This document shows, one piece after another, positions 9,207 through 21,114 of a stretch of 64,000 bases of DNA. The position numbers and the translations under genes were made by a program. A model generated the notes under the pieces. That model saw nothing but the letters and a program-made list of their open reading frames with translations, ran no database searches and was not told the DNA's origin. Source of the stretch: Crocinitomicaceae bacterium (lineage in GTDB: Bacteria > Bacteroidota > Bacteroidia > Flavobacteriales_D > Crocinitomicaceae); contig JAURMI010000013.1 of the NCBI GenBank assembly GCA_030830785.1, positions 1-64,000 on the forward strand, read 5' to 3'. Position 1 is the first letter of the stretch; each line of letters begins with the position of its first letter.

Positions 9207-11741
9207 CTATTCGGCTTTAGGATCTGCCTTTTTCTTACTTTGTTTTTTCTTCTCGATTATCACTTTGAGCTCTTCTTGTCCAGTTTCATAATCGAGCAAT
9301 ATAGAATCACCCGGTTGTAATTTGGTGTTAATTATTTCCTCAGCCAATGGGTCTTCAATATATTTCTGAATGGCTCTTTTTAACGGACGCGCACCAAATT
9401 TTTCATCGTACCCTTTATCTGCAATAAAATCTTTTGCCACATCAGTGCAGTTAACCTCATAACCGAGGTTTCCGATTCGCTGCAATAATTTCTCGAGTTC
9501 TATATCTATGATTAAATGAATATCCTCACGGTGCAGTGATTTGAACATAATCATGTCGTCAACGCGATTTAAAAATTCTGGAGAAAATGCTTTTCTCAAT
9601 GCATTTTGAATAACTGATAATGCATTTTGCTCTTGGGCCTCCTGTTGGGCTTTAGTTCCAAAACCTACGCCACTTCCAAAATCTGCAAGTTGCCTAGCAC
9701 CAATATTTGAGGTCATGATTAGTATGGTATTCTTGAAATCGATTTTGCGACCTAAACCATCGGTCATATGCCCATCATCTAGTACTTGCAATAATAGATT
9801 AAATACATCGGGATGTGCTTTTTCAATTTCGTCAAGTAATACGATAGCATATGGTTTGCGCCGGACCTTCTCTGTTAACTGCCCACCCTCTTCATAGCCA
9901 ACATAGCCAGGAGGTGCTCCCACAAGTCTGGATATTGAAAATTTTTCCATGTACTCCGACATATCAACTCGAATGAGCGCGTCGTCGGCATCAAATAAAT
10001 TTTTAGCAAGAATTTTTGCCAACTGAGTTTTACCAACACCCGTTGGGCCTAAAAAGAAAAATGATCCTATTGGCTTATTGGGATCTTTAAGCCCAGCCCT
10101 ATTGCGTTGAATGGCTCGAACTACCTTTGCCACCGCTTCATCTTGACCAATTACTTTACCTTTGATTGTTTCTGCCATTTTTACCAATTTTCCTAACTCG
10201 GATTCTGAAATTTTGGTAACTGGTACTCCACTCATCATTGAGACAACCTCGGCTACGTTCTCTTCAGTAACAGTCACTTTATTATTCTTGGCTTCTTCTT
10301 CCCATTTGCGTTTGGCCGTTTCTAGTTCTTCTTGAAGGGTTCGCTCTTGATCTCTAAATTTTGCTGCACTCTCATAATCTTGAGTGCGAATCACTGCTGC
10401 TTTCTGTTCCTTTAAAGCTTCAATTTGTGATTCAACATCGGTTATTTCTTTGGGCACATGTAAATTCGTAATATGTACCCTAGAGCCCACTTCATCTAAG
10501 GCATCAATCGCCTTATCTGGTAAATGTCGATCTGTAATGTAGCGTTCGGTAAGCCTTACACAAGCCGATATTGCTTCATCAGTATATCGGACACTGTGAT
10601 GATCTTCGTACCTTTCCTTAATATTATTAAGGATTTGAATGGTCTCATCAATACTAGTTGGCTCAATAATTACTTTCTGAAAACGGCGTTCAAGTGCTCC
10701 ATCTTTTTCTATGTGTTGTCGATATTCATCAAGGGTAGTTGCGCCAATTGCCTGCATTTCGCCCCTAGCCAAGGCAGGTTTGAACATATTTGAAGCATCT
10801 AGCGATCCGCTTGCACCTCCAGCTCCAATAATCGTATGTATTTCATCGATGAAAAGAATCACATCTGGATTTTTTTCGATTTCCTGCATAACGGCCTTCA
10901 TGCGTTCTTCAAACTGACCCCGGTATTTAGTACCAGCTACTAGAGAAGCTAAATCAAGCGAAACGATACGCTTATTAAACAAAATACGTGAAACCTTGCG
11001 TTGAACGATGCGCAATGCGAGCCCTTCTGCAATTGCAGATTTTCCAACTCCAGGTTCTCCTATTAGGATGGGATTGTTTTTTTTTCGTCTAGACAATATT
11101 TGACTAACCCGTTCGATTTCTTTTTCACGTCCTACTATTGGATCTAACCTGCCGAGTTCAGCCATTTTCGTGAGGTCTCGGCCAAAGTTATCGAGCACCG
11201 GTGTTTTCGATTTTGGATCAGCACTTTTTTTCGAAGATTGTCCAAGATTTTCCTCTCCCGCTTCTTGGTCTGAACTAGGAAATTCTGATCTTGGTTGTTG
11301 TTTTTCTTGAAGCATAAGTTCGTATTCGTCGCGCGCATTTTCATACATAATACCATATTTGTTTAGAATCTGACATGCCACGCAATCTTCATAGCGCAAA
11401 ATTGTGAGTAGTAAGTGCTCCGTTCCGATAATATTTTGCTTGAATTCTTTGGCCTCTAAATAGGATTGTTTGATAATGTTTTCCGCTTGTTTGAGTAGCG
11501 GTAAATTCATATTCACCAATTCGCGAACAGCCGATTTTGAAAGTAATTTTTCGAGTTCCTCCTTTAGTTGTTGCATATCCAGATGGAATTCGAGTAAAAT
11601 GCTCACCGCCGTTCCTTCATTTAAACGGATTAAACCTAGAAGTAAATGTTCAGCACCAACATACTCGTTTGACAATCGCACAGCTTCATCTCGACTGTAA
11701 CTTATCATGTCTTTGACTCTAGGTGAGAATTTAGCTTCCAT
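9207..11741 (-). CDS. clpC: AAA+ unfoldase ClpC (Clp protease ATPase subunit)
   Basis: An 844-residue ClpC. Two Clp_N repeats (residues 1-150) precede D1 with Walker [10 protein letters not shown] (about 223-231). The middle domain contains a UVR segment (about 447-475) with the [22 protein letters not shown] pattern at its core. D2 has Walker [10 protein letters not shown] (about 560). The loop GVGFGTK (near 690) corresponds to the ClpP-docking VGF loop, so the protein should feed substrates to ClpP. Low-complexity basic residues end the protein. It is transcribed alone, convergent with the nitroreductase and divergent from gyrA, with a TATATTTG -7 box just upstream. Confidence 0.97.
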   Translation of the reverse strand: MEAKFSPRVKDMISYSRDEAVRLSNEYVGAEHLLLGLIRLNEGTAVSILLEFHLDMQQLKEELEKLLSKSAVRELVNMNLPLLKQAENIIKQSYLEAKEFKQNIIGTEHLLLTILRYEDCVACQILNKYGIMYENARDEYELMLQEKQQPRSEFPSSDQEAGEENLGQSSKKSADPKSKTPVLDNFGRDLTKMAELGRLDPIVGREKEIERVSQILSRRKKNNPILIGEPGVGKSAIAEGLALRIVQRKVSRILFNKRIVSLDLASLVAGTKYRGQFEERMKAVMQEIEKNPDVILFIDEIHTIIGAGGASGSLDASNMFKPALARGEMQAIGATTLDEYRQHIEKDGALERRFQKVIIEPTSIDETIQILNNIKERYEDHHSVRYTDEAISACVRLTERYITDRHLPDKAIDALDEVGSRVHITNLHVPKEITDVESQIEALKEQKAAVIRTQDYESAAKFRDQERTLQEELETAKRKWEEEAKNNKVTVTEENVAEVVSMMSGVPVTKISESELGKLVKMAETIKGKVIGQDEAVAKVVRAIQRNRAGLKDPNKPIGSFFFLGPTGVGKTQLAKILAKNLFDADDALIRVDMSEYMEKFSISRLVGAPPGYVGYEEGGQLTEKVRRKPYAIVLLDEIEKAHPDVFNLLLQVLDDGHMTDGLGRKIDFKNTILIMTSNIGARQLADFGSGVGFGTKAQQEAQEQNALSVIQNALRKAFSPEFLNRVDDMIMFKSLHREDIHLIIDIELEKLLQRIGNLGYEVNCTDVAKDFIADKGYDEKFGARPLKRAIQKYIEDPLAEEIINTKLQPGDSILLDYETGQEELKVIIEKKKQSKKKADPKAE

Positions 11742-11761
11742 TTCTTTGAATTATATTGACA

Positions 11762-11769
11762 CAAATATA
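11762..11769 (-). promoter_or_regulatory. -7 promoter box of clpC
   Basis: On the minus strand the sequence reads TATATTTG, an exact TAnnTTTG match, 20 bases before the clpC ATG. A TTTG lies 16 bases further upstream, slightly closer than the usual -33 spacing. The predicted leader is about 15 bases. Confidence 0.5.
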
Positions 11770-11869
11770 ACTTTTTAAATTGGCACAAATCACAGTTTTA
11801 TTCACAATTTATAGTCTAATTTTGTTAGTAAAAATAAAGTTATTAACCGCCTAGAAAAGGGCATTTCAT

Positions 11870-11877
11870 TAATTTTG
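11870..11877 (+). promoter_or_regulatory. -7 promoter box of gyrA
   Basis: TAATTTTG matches the Bacteroidota -7 consensus TAnnTTTG and lies 39 bases before the gyrA ATG. A second identical box lies at 11817-11824, so gyrA may have two start sites. Neither has a clear TTG at -33. The rest of the 175-base clpC/gyrA spacer is A+T-rich with nothing else recognisable. Confidence 0.4.
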
Positions 11878-11916
11878 ATACGCTAAATAAAATAACAAAA
11901 AGACTAACTTAATAAT

Positions 11917-14451
11917 ATGGCTGAAGGAGAAAAAATCATTCAAATAAACATTGAAGATGAAATGAAGTCAGCATACATCGATTATTCGATGTCTGTCATT
12001 GTATCACGTGCCCTCCCAGATGTCAGAGATGGTTTCAAACCCGTACACCGCAGGGTGCTTTATGGCATGCAAGACCTCGGTGTTTTTTCTAACCGACCCT
12101 ACAAAAAGTCGGCAAGAATTGTAGGTGAAGTTTTAGGTAAATACCACCCCCATGGTGACAGCTCTGTATATGACACAATGGTTAGAATGGCCCAACCATG
12201 GTCATTGCGTTACCCGCTTGTAGACGGGCAAGGAAATTTTGGATCTGTTGATGGCGATAGTCCAGCGGCAATGCGTTATACCGAGGCACGCCTTCGCAAA
12301 ATAGCAGAAGAAATGCTCGACGACTTGGAGAAAGAAACAGTCGATTTTAGACCCAATTTCGACGACTCTCTTGAAGAGCCTACAGTATTGCCTACCAAAA
12401 TTCCAAATTTGTTGGTAAATGGTGCTGCTGGAATTGCCGTTGGTATGGCCACAAATATGGCTCCTCATAACCTGACAGAAGTTGTGGACGGAACGATTGC
12501 CTTTATCGACAATCGAGATATTAGCGCAGAGGAATTGCTTCAATACATTAAAGCCCCTGACTTTCCAACTGGAGGAATAATTTATGGCTATGAAGGTGTT
12601 AGAGATGCGTTTTTGACAGGCCGTGGTCGCGTGGTAATTCGCGGTAAGGCAGAAATAGAAGAAGATAATGGACGCGAACAAATCATTGTAACCGAAATTC
12701 CCTATCAGGTGAATAAGGCAGAAATGATAAAAAAAATAGCCGAATTAGTTAACGATAAGAAAATTGAGGGGATTTCAGACCTTAGGGATGAATCAGATCG
12801 TAATGGAATGCGGATTGTTTTCGAAATTAAGCGCGATGCCATTGCCAATGTTGTGCTCAATAAACTCTACAAATTCACGCAACTACAAACCTCATTTTCA
12901 GTAAATAACATTTGCTTAGTTGACGGAAGGCCACGACTTTTAAACGTCAGAGATCTTATCGCAGAATTTGTTGAATTCCGCCACGAAGTTGTAGTAAGAC
13001 GAACGCGTTTTGATTTGAGAAAAGCAGAAGAACGCGCTCACATCCTCGAAGGATTAATTATTGCCTCGGATAATATCGATGAAGTAATAGAAATTATAAA
13101 ATCGTCGGCAAGTCCAGATGAGGCTAGAGAACGTTTGGCTACACGATTTGGTTTAAGTGAAATCCAAACCCGTGCTATTGTCGATATGCGTCTTCGTCAG
13201 CTTACTGGCCTAGAACAAGACAAGTTACGTACAGAATTTGATGAATTAATGAAACTCATTGCAGATCTAAAAGATATTCTAGACAAAGAGGATCGTCGCA
13301 TGCAAATTATAAAGGATGAATTAATCGAAGTTCGCACTAAATATGGTGATCCAAGACGTTCAACTATTGAATATAGTGCTAGTGAGATGCGCATGGAAGA
13401 CCTCATTGCAGATGAAGAAGTCGTTGTAACTATTTCACATGCAGGATACATCAAACGCACAAATTTGGCAGAATATAAGGTGCAGAATCGAGGTGGAATG
13501 GGATCAAAAGGAACAGCTACAAGAGATCAAGATTTTTTAGAGCATCTCTTTGTTGCTACCAATCACAATTACCTTTTGATTTTTACTGAAAAAGGAAGAT
13601 GTTTTTGGATGCGCGTTTTTGAAATTCCGGAAGGAAATAAGTTATCTAAAGGCAGGGCTATTCAAAATCTCATCAACATACCTCAAGATGACAAAGTAAA
13701 AGCCTACGTAAAGGTTCTAGATCTTACCGATAAAGAATATGTAGAAAACAACTTTATTGTCATGTGTACTAAACTAGGTGTGATCAAAAAAACTTCATTG
13801 GAGGCCTATTCTAGACCGAGAAGCAATGGAATTAATGCAATCGGCATTCGAGACAACGACGAATTGCTCGAGGCCAAGTTAACCAATGGAAGCAATGAAA
13901 TTGTCTTGGCAACAAGTGAAGGTCGTGCAATACGCTTTAATGAGGCAACCGTTAGGCCTATGGGGCGAAATGCCTCTGGAGTTCGTGGAGTGAGTCTTAC
14001 TTCGCCAACTGATGTGGTCATTGGTATGATTTGCGTAGAGGACGTATTTTCAACTATTTTAGTTGTTTCGGAAAAAGGCTATGGAAAAAGAACCTTCCTC
14101 AATGATCCAGAAGATAAAGAACCCGTTTACCGAATTACCAATAGAGGTGGAAAAGGTGTAAAAACACTTAACATAACTGATAAAACAGGTAAATTGCTTT
14201 CAATTCAAAATGTTTTCGATGAGGACGATTTGATGATAATTACTAAATCTGGCGTTACCATTCGCATGCATGTAGATAGCATTCGCACGATGGGGCGTGC
14301 TGCTCAGGGGGTAAAACTTATCAATTTGAAAGGAAATGCTGAAATTGCGGCCATTGCGAGAGTCCCTAGATCAGAGGATGATGAATCAGAAGATATAGAA
14401 AATGAAGAAAATGGCACGGAAATTGAAAATAATGAAAATCAAAGTGAATAA
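11917..14451 (+). CDS. gyrA: DNA gyrase subunit A
   Basis: An 844-residue GyrA, the breakage-reunion subunit of the type II topoisomerase that introduces negative supercoils. The catalytic tyrosine is Y121 in MRYTEARL. The quinolone-resistance region reads [10 protein letters not shown], so S82 and D86 match E. coli S83 and D87 and predict the drug-sensitive form. The C-terminal domain has six beta-pinwheel blades; the gyrase box that allows DNA wrapping appears as the variant QNRGGMG near residues 523-529. An acidic, asparagine-rich tail follows residue 820. It is followed 7 bases later by a TPR gene and probably heads a plus-strand operon. Confidence 0.97.
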   Translation: MAEGEKIIQINIEDEMKSAYIDYSMSVIVSRALPDVRDGFKPVHRRVLYGMQDLGVFSNRPYKKSARIVGEVLGKYHPHGDSSVYDTMVRMAQPWSLRYPLVDGQGNFGSVDGDSPAAMRYTEARLRKIAEEMLDDLEKETVDFRPNFDDSLEEPTVLPTKIPNLLVNGAAGIAVGMATNMAPHNLTEVVDGTIAFIDNRDISAEELLQYIKAPDFPTGGIIYGYEGVRDAFLTGRGRVVIRGKAEIEEDNGREQIIVTEIPYQVNKAEMIKKIAELVNDKKIEGISDLRDESDRNGMRIVFEIKRDAIANVVLNKLYKFTQLQTSFSVNNICLVDGRPRLLNVRDLIAEFVEFRHEVVVRRTRFDLRKAEERAHILEGLIIASDNIDEVIEIIKSSASPDEARERLATRFGLSEIQTRAIVDMRLRQLTGLEQDKLRTEFDELMKLIADLKDILDKEDRRMQIIKDELIEVRTKYGDPRRSTIEYSASEMRMEDLIADEEVVVTISHAGYIKRTNLAEYKVQNRGGMGSKGTATRDQDFLEHLFVATNHNYLLIFTEKGRCFWMRVFEIPEGNKLSKGRAIQNLINIPQDDKVKAYVKVLDLTDKEYVENNFIVMCTKLGVIKKTSLEAYSRPRSNGINAIGIRDNDELLEAKLTNGSNEIVLATSEGRAIRFNEATVRPMGRNASGVRGVSLTSPTDVVIGMICVEDVFSTILVVSEKGYGKRTFLNDPEDKEPVYRITNRGGKGVKTLNITDKTGKLLSIQNVFDEDDLMIITKSGVTIRMHVDSIRTMGRAAQGVKLINLKGNAEIAAIARVPRSEDDESEDIENEENGTEIENNENQSE

Positions 14452-14458
14452 AGATTTA

Positions 14459-15589
14459 ATGATGATGATGAAAAAGCACATTTTAATTACTGGATTAGCT
14501 ATTCTAATGGCTACCGCGGCATTTGGGCAAAAGAAAAATGTTACCGATGCAATTCTTTTAATGCGCAAATACGATCCGAGAGGAGAACTCGTTGAAAATA
14601 AGAAAATTGTAACAGAGGCAAAAAACTACATCGATCTTGCTGCAGCTAATTCTGAAACAGCCGAAGACTTTAAGATGCATTTCTACAGAGGTCAAATTTA
14701 CTTTTCATTAATAGAAATTGCTACCCTTGAGGCTGCTGAGAACAAAACCTCAACAGACGAATCTGTGCTTGAAGCATACAAAAATGAAGTAGTTTCATCT
14801 TTTGATAAAGTTCGCAATGATCCTAAAGAAAGTTACAAATCAGATGCTGAGAAATTTATCAATTCAAAAGCTGATTTTGTATACAACATGGGTATTATTG
14901 CCTACAATAGTAAAAAATACCAAGACGCTGCAAATGCATTTTTAGCCGCCTATGAAATCAAATCTTTTTTAGGTGAAGTTTTTAATGATGCCGAAGTAAA
15001 TGCTTCATTGGCTGCGCATTATGCGGTTGAGGAATATATCGAAGCTAAAGAATTTGATCAAGCACTATCATTTGCGCAAGGTGTTTCTCAGGCCATACCT
15101 CAAAATATTGACGTATTAATTAGTATTGTAAACATCAATCTTCAAAAAGGTGATGTTGCAGCCACTGAAACGAGCATAAACAAGGCTTTGGCAATAGATC
15201 CCAAGAACAAACAGCTATACTATGTACTAGGAACCAGTTACATGAGCAAAAAAGAAGATGAAAAAGCAATTTTAGCGCTCGAAAAAGCCTTGGAAATTGA
15301 CCCAGATTACAATGAAGCATTATATCAATTAGGAGCACATTATTACAACATGGCAGTAGAAAAACGCAACGCCTCCATTGAATTAGATTACAAAGACCCC
15401 AACGCAGCAAAATTAGAAGCCGAAGCAATGGAGCTTTTTAAGCAAGCACTTACACCTCTTGAAAAGTACGCTGCTCAAAATGGAGACGACAAAATTATTC
15501 TAGACATCCTATACAGAAACAATATGAAACTTGGAAATATAGAAAAAGCTAAGGAATATAAAATCAAGTTGGATGCAATAAAAGATTAG
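14459..15589 (+). CDS. Exported tetratricopeptide-repeat protein
   Basis: A 376-residue TPR protein starting at a run of four ATG codons (14459, 14462, 14465, 14468); which one is used is unclear. The last gives a typical signal peptide (MKKHILITGL... ending AFGQ). The mature protein is helical; the best TPR units lie in the second half, with the pattern NKALAIDPKNKQLYYVLG followed by EKALEIDPDYNEALYQLG. TPRs are protein-binding scaffolds, so this is probably a periplasmic assembly or adaptor protein. The partner is unknown. It sits between gyrA and a BatA gene, with 7 and 12 base gaps. Confidence 0.85.
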   Translation: MMMMKKHILITGLAILMATAAFGQKKNVTDAILLMRKYDPRGELVENKKIVTEAKNYIDLAAANSETAEDFKMHFYRGQIYFSLIEIATLEAAENKTSTDESVLEAYKNEVVSSFDKVRNDPKESYKSDAEKFINSKADFVYNMGIIAYNSKKYQDAANAFLAAYEIKSFLGEVFNDAEVNASLAAHYAVEEYIEAKEFDQALSFAQGVSQAIPQNIDVLISIVNINLQKGDVAATETSINKALAIDPKNKQLYYVLGTSYMSKKEDEKAILALEKALEIDPDYNEALYQLGAHYYNMAVEKRNASIELDYKDPNAAKLEAEAMELFKQALTPLEKYAAQNGDDKIILDILYRNNMKLGNIEKAKEYKIKLDAIKD

Positions 15590-15601
15590 CAATAGAATTA
15601 T

Positions 15602-17641
15602 ATGGAATTTGTACACCCGGAGCGCTTGTGGTTTCTTTTTTTGTCGCTTATTCCTGTTATAATTCATCTATTTCATTTTAGAAAGAGAAAGAACTTCTAC
15701 TTTTCTTCGCTGCGTTTTTTGCAATATTTAGAAAAAGAGCAACAAAACGTAAGAAAACTAAAACACTTTATCCTTTTATTGTGTAGGATTCTAGCCATTT
15801 TAGCCATTGTCATTGCATTTGCTCAGCCACAACTAATAAAAAATGTTGGTCAAAAAAGTGGAAAAAACGCCGTAATTATTTATTTAGATAATTCATTTTC
15901 ATTGAGTGCTTTTGGTGCTGAAGGCACCTTGTTTTCTGAAGGTAGAGAGCTCGCCAAAAGGATAATTAGCAAACTTGAGCCAGATACACGTGTATTAATT
16001 TGCAGCAACCTCTTAGACAACCAAGAACAGCGTTTCATTTCAAAGGCTGCTGCAAAAAATTATCTCGACAAGCTCGAATTATACGCCTTGCCACGCACCT
16101 TAAACGAAATTCTTAAATGGCAACAACAATGTATCAAGCAGCACGAAATACAACATGAAAAATTAGGAAATATTAAACAGTTTCTGATTTCTGATTTCCA
16201 ACAAAATCAATGTCTAATTGAAAACCAAGAACCAAAATCCAATCAAACCTTTTTTGCCTACCAACTCAAAGCGCAAAATGCACAAAATGCCTACATAGAT
16301 AGCGTTTGGTTCTCAAAACCAACCCACCAACTCCAAACCGAGCAACAACTAAATGTGCGCGTAATAAACGCTGGTGAATTGAACCAAAAGCACATGGAAT
16401 TAAAAATCGAAATAGGAAAAATAAAAAGGACCCTTTTTGCTGAATTAAATACTAAAGGACAAACAACAATTAGTTTTCCATACACAGAAACGAATAGCGG
16501 ACTTGTCACGGGTTCTGCCCAAATAAATGATGCACAAATCCATTTTGACGATACTTGGTATTTTTCCTATGAAGTGCCAGAACAAACTTCAATTTACCTC
16601 ATTGAAGATGAAAATTCAAGTCCAGCAGTTCAAAAAGCTTTTTCGGTTGAACCACGTTATAAAATCCAAAAAACGAGTATAAGCCAAGTAAATTCTAGTG
16701 CGCTACAAGAAAGTGATTTAATTGTTTTAAATGGTTTAAATTCAATTGCAAGTGGCATTACCCAAACGCTTCTCGAGGCCCATCAAAACGGACAACGCAT
16801 ATTGATTATTCCCGGAGAACAAATTCTATTTAACGAGTACAGGGCATTATTGGAGGGCTTATCATTGCCAGTCTTGGGAAACATTCAAAATTCACAATTG
16901 GCCTTGCAAAAGATCAATGATAATGATCCATTTTTTGCCGGCGTGTTTGAGAAAAAACAAGAACGCCTTAATGTACCTTTGCTTAAAAAATCTTATAGTG
17001 TTTTTGGGCAAGCCCAAAGTGGTGCCACATCCTTATTGATTTTACGTTCTGGTCAACCTCTTTTTTTGCGTTCCAGTGATCATGCTTTCCTTTTTACAAG
17101 TGCTCTAGATCCTTCATTTGGTAGTTTAGTGAACCAATCTTTGTTCCCTACAATTTTATTGCGCTGTGCTGAATATGCAAGCAAACGCTTTGCTGAATAT
17201 GCCGTATTAGGAAAAGATGTTCAAATAAAAGTTCGCGCAAATTATCAACAAGAAGCTCCGTTGCTATTAAAATCGCCTCAGACAGAATTCATTGTGCAAT
17301 ATCAAAGTAGTCCTAATCTATTGCGTATTCAGATTGGTGGAAGTGCGGCTTTAGAGAAATTAAAAGCCAATCACTATGAACTTTTAAGCTCGAATATTCT
17401 GGCAAAATTAGCTCTCAATTACAATAGATCTGAATCTGAACTCTCTTATTTGGAACCTACTTTATTAAAACAACGATTTGGGGAGAAAGGGATAAAAAAT
17501 TGTACCTTTAACCAAGTAAGCAATGGGCAAAGCCTTCAAGACATTGAACTTGAGAGCAATACAACTTTTTGGAGATTTTTTCTTGTATTGGCACTGTCCT
17601 TTTTGTTTATTGAACTTGCATTGTTAAAATGGTGGAAATGA
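15602..17641 (+). CDS. BatA domain-containing membrane protein
   Basis: A 679-residue membrane protein. The N-terminus has the BatA (aerotolerance regulator N-terminal) pattern: FVHPERLWFLFLSLIPVIIH membrane segment, FRKRK, LRFLQ, then a second membrane segment at about 57-80. A von Willebrand-like domain follows with IIYLDNSFS replacing the usual DxSxS start, then a glutamine amidotransferase-like region (around 370-420, LIVLNG) and a final membrane segment at about 655-675. Such Bacteroidota proteins are envelope proteins of unknown function. The stop overlaps the ATG of the dihydroorotase-like gene (ATGA at 17638-17641), so the two are translationally coupled. Confidence 0.85.
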   Translation: MEFVHPERLWFLFLSLIPVIIHLFHFRKRKNFYFSSLRFLQYLEKEQQNVRKLKHFILLLCRILAILAIVIAFAQPQLIKNVGQKSGKNAVIIYLDNSFSLSAFGAEGTLFSEGRELAKRIISKLEPDTRVLICSNLLDNQEQRFISKAAAKNYLDKLELYALPRTLNEILKWQQQCIKQHEIQHEKLGNIKQFLISDFQQNQCLIENQEPKSNQTFFAYQLKAQNAQNAYIDSVWFSKPTHQLQTEQQLNVRVINAGELNQKHMELKIEIGKIKRTLFAELNTKGQTTISFPYTETNSGLVTGSAQINDAQIHFDDTWYFSYEVPEQTSIYLIEDENSSPAVQKAFSVEPRYKIQKTSISQVNSSALQESDLIVLNGLNSIASGITQTLLEAHQNGQRILIIPGEQILFNEYRALLEGLSLPVLGNIQNSQLALQKINDNDPFFAGVFEKKQERLNVPLLKKSYSVFGQAQSGATSLLILRSGQPLFLRSSDHAFLFTSALDPSFGSLVNQSLFPTILLRCAEYASKRFAEYAVLGKDVQIKVRANYQQEAPLLLKSPQTEFIVQYQSSPNLLRIQIGGSAALEKLKANHYELLSSNILAKLALNYNRSESELSYLEPTLLKQRFGEKGIKNCTFNQVSNGQSLQDIELESNTTFWRFFLVLALSFLFIELALLKWWK

Positions 17642-18894
17642 ATATACTTCTCAAAAACGCACAAATTTTAGATCCAAACTCCAGTTGGAACCTTGAGAAA
17701 CAAGACATTTTGATAACTGATGGTCAAATTTCGCAAATTGGGAAATTAGATCGAGACCCATCCTACATTGAACTCGAGTCAGATAACCTTTGTGTTTCGC
17801 CTGGTTTTATTGATTTGAAAGCTGACTTTTGCGATCCTGGCATGGAACACAAAGAAACCATAGTTAGCGGACTTGACGCAGCAAGTGCTGGAGGTTTTAC
17901 CCAAGTCTTTGTTCAACCTAGTACAAATCCTGTTTGTGATAATAAATCTGTGGTATCCTACATACAAGGACAAGGCGCAAATTGCACAACCAAAATTGGA
18001 GTGAATGGGGCACTTTCAAAAAACCTTTTTGGACAAGAACTTGCTGAAATGTATGAACTTTACCAACAGGGCGTAAGGCTTTTTACGGATGATTACAATA
18101 GTGTAAATGCTGGTTTAGTGCAACGGGCCTTGCTTTATTCCAAAGATTTTGGTGGTAGGATTGTACTGCTGTCCAGAAACCCATCCCTAAGTCAAAAAGC
18201 GCAAGTTAATGAAGGTGTTGCATCAATAAGAACTGGTTTAAAAGCTGACCCACACTTATCAGAAATTATTGAGATAGAACGTAATATTCGTTTGCTATCC
18301 TACACCGGAGGTAAAATGCATCTTTCAGGTTTGAGTACTGCCGAAGGGCTTCAATTGGTGCGAAAAGCAAAGCAATCGGGTCTTGACTTAACTGCCGATG
18401 TACACCTTATGAATTTAATTTTTTCAGAAGATGATATACTTGGTTTTGATACACATTTAAAGGTGCTTCCCGTTCTAAGAACCAAAAAAGATCAATATGC
18501 ATTATGGGAAGCAGTAATCGATGGTACAATTGATGCCATTGTCAGCGACCACCGACCTACAGATCCCGAAGAAAAAGAATTAGAATTTGACCTTGCATCT
18601 TTTGGATCACCACAACTAGAAACTGTGTTCCCTGCACTTTTAACTGCAAGACCAGAAGCATTAAACGATTTTTTACCTCGATTGCATTCTGGCCCACGCA
18701 GTGTTGTTGATTTAGCGCCAATTAAAATTGAAATTGGAGAAATTGCAGAATTGACACTCTTCGACCCTACATTACCCTACGAGCCAAATATGCGAAGAGA
18801 ACAAGGTCGATTTAGTCCATTTAAAAATTTATCTTTAAACGGAAAGATACTCGGCGTTATCCGAGGACCTCATGCATCTCTAAGCAATCAATAA
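17638..18894 (+). CDS. Dihydroorotase-like amidohydrolase with lost metal site
   Basis: A 418-residue homologue of class I dihydroorotase, the enzyme that cyclises carbamoyl aspartate in pyrimidine synthesis. The fold blocks are plain (SPGFIDL, GMEHKETI, NEGVASIRTGL, DGTIDAIVSDH, LETVFPALL). However the zinc-binding HxH after SPGFIDL is K61-A62-D63, the later HxED block reads SRNP, and the region normally carrying the zinc histidine reads HLSGLS. It therefore probably lacks dihydroorotase activity, like the inactive PyrC' partner of aspartate carbamoyltransferase in pseudomonads. I recall similar degenerate copies in other Bacteroidota. I chose the ATG at 17638 (ATGA with batA); an in-frame ATG at 17629 is possible. 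Automatic annotation would call it pyrC. Confidence 0.85.
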   Translation: MNILLKNAQILDPNSSWNLEKQDILITDGQISQIGKLDRDPSYIELESDNLCVSPGFIDLKADFCDPGMEHKETIVSGLDAASAGGFTQVFVQPSTNPVCDNKSVVSYIQGQGANCTTKIGVNGALSKNLFGQELAEMYELYQQGVRLFTDDYNSVNAGLVQRALLYSKDFGGRIVLLSRNPSLSQKAQVNEGVASIRTGLKADPHLSEIIEIERNIRLLSYTGGKMHLSGLSTAEGLQLVRKAKQSGLDLTADVHLMNLIFSEDDILGFDTHLKVLPVLRTKKDQYALWEAVIDGTIDAIVSDHRPTDPEEKELEFDLASFGSPQLETVFPALLTARPEALNDFLPRLHSGPRSVVDLAPIKIEIGEIAELTLFDPTLPYEPNMRREQGRFSPFKNLSLNGKILGVIRGPHASLSNQ

Positions 18895-19451
18895 TGTCAA
18901 AAAGATCTTTTTTAAAAGAGTTTTTTAAAGCCAAAAGAATGGTTGGTGCTGTCGTTCCGAGTTCGCGCTTCTTGGCAAAAAAAATGCTGAAATCTATAGA
19001 CTTTCATAATGCTAAAGTTATTATAGAACTAGGGCCCGGAACAGGTGTGTTTACTAAAGAAATTATAGCGCAATTAAATAAAGAAACGCAATTAATAGTT
19101 ATTGAGCTTAATGATGCATTTTACGATGCTTTGAACAACAGATATCATGAGAGCAACCTGCACATTAAGCATGGCTCAGCTGCCGATATAAACATTATTC
19201 TTGAGCAGCTCAAACTGCCAAAAGCAGATTTTATTATTTCATCATTGCCTCTGTCTAATTTTTCTGTTGCACTTAGAGAAGAGGTTTTGGAAAAAATAAA
19301 ATTGAACTTAAAATCAGAAGGGAAATACATTCAATTTCAATATACCCGTCAGCTCAAAAAATTATATAGCATTTATTTTAAAAAGGTCGCAATAGGATAT
19401 ACTCCACTTAACATTCCACCTGCATTCGTTTATACCTGCTCTAATAGCTGA
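18894..19451 (+). CDS. PmtA-like class I SAM-dependent methyltransferase
   Basis: A 185-residue methyltransferase with SAM motif I IIELGPGTGVFTKEI (about 42-56), acidic motif IVIELND, and a SSLPLSNF post-motif. This layout resembles bacterial phospholipid N-methyltransferases and the RsmA/KsgA rRNA dimethylases, from which PmtA-type enzymes derive. The basic N-terminus (RSFLKEFFKAKRMVGAVVPSS) and the PPAF ending fit the PmtA-like group, which methylates phosphatidylethanolamine at the membrane; an rRNA target is excluded less firmly. The ATG shares one base with the stop of the dihydroorotase-like gene, so it belongs to the same operon. Confidence 0.8.
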   Translation: MSKRSFLKEFFKAKRMVGAVVPSSRFLAKKMLKSIDFHNAKVIIELGPGTGVFTKEIIAQLNKETQLIVIELNDAFYDALNNRYHESNLHIKHGSAADINIILEQLKLPKADFIISSLPLSNFSVALREEVLEKIKLNLKSEGKYIQFQYTRQLKKLYSIYFKKVAIGYTPLNIPPAFVYTCSNS

Positions 19452-19454
19452 TGA

Positions 19455-21110
<1,656 letters not shown>

Positions 21111-21114
21111 GAAC

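Noticed and set aside
17638-18894. Symbol pyrC for the dihydroorotase-like gene
   Set aside because: Zinc ligands and catalytic histidines are replaced, so activity cannot be assumed.
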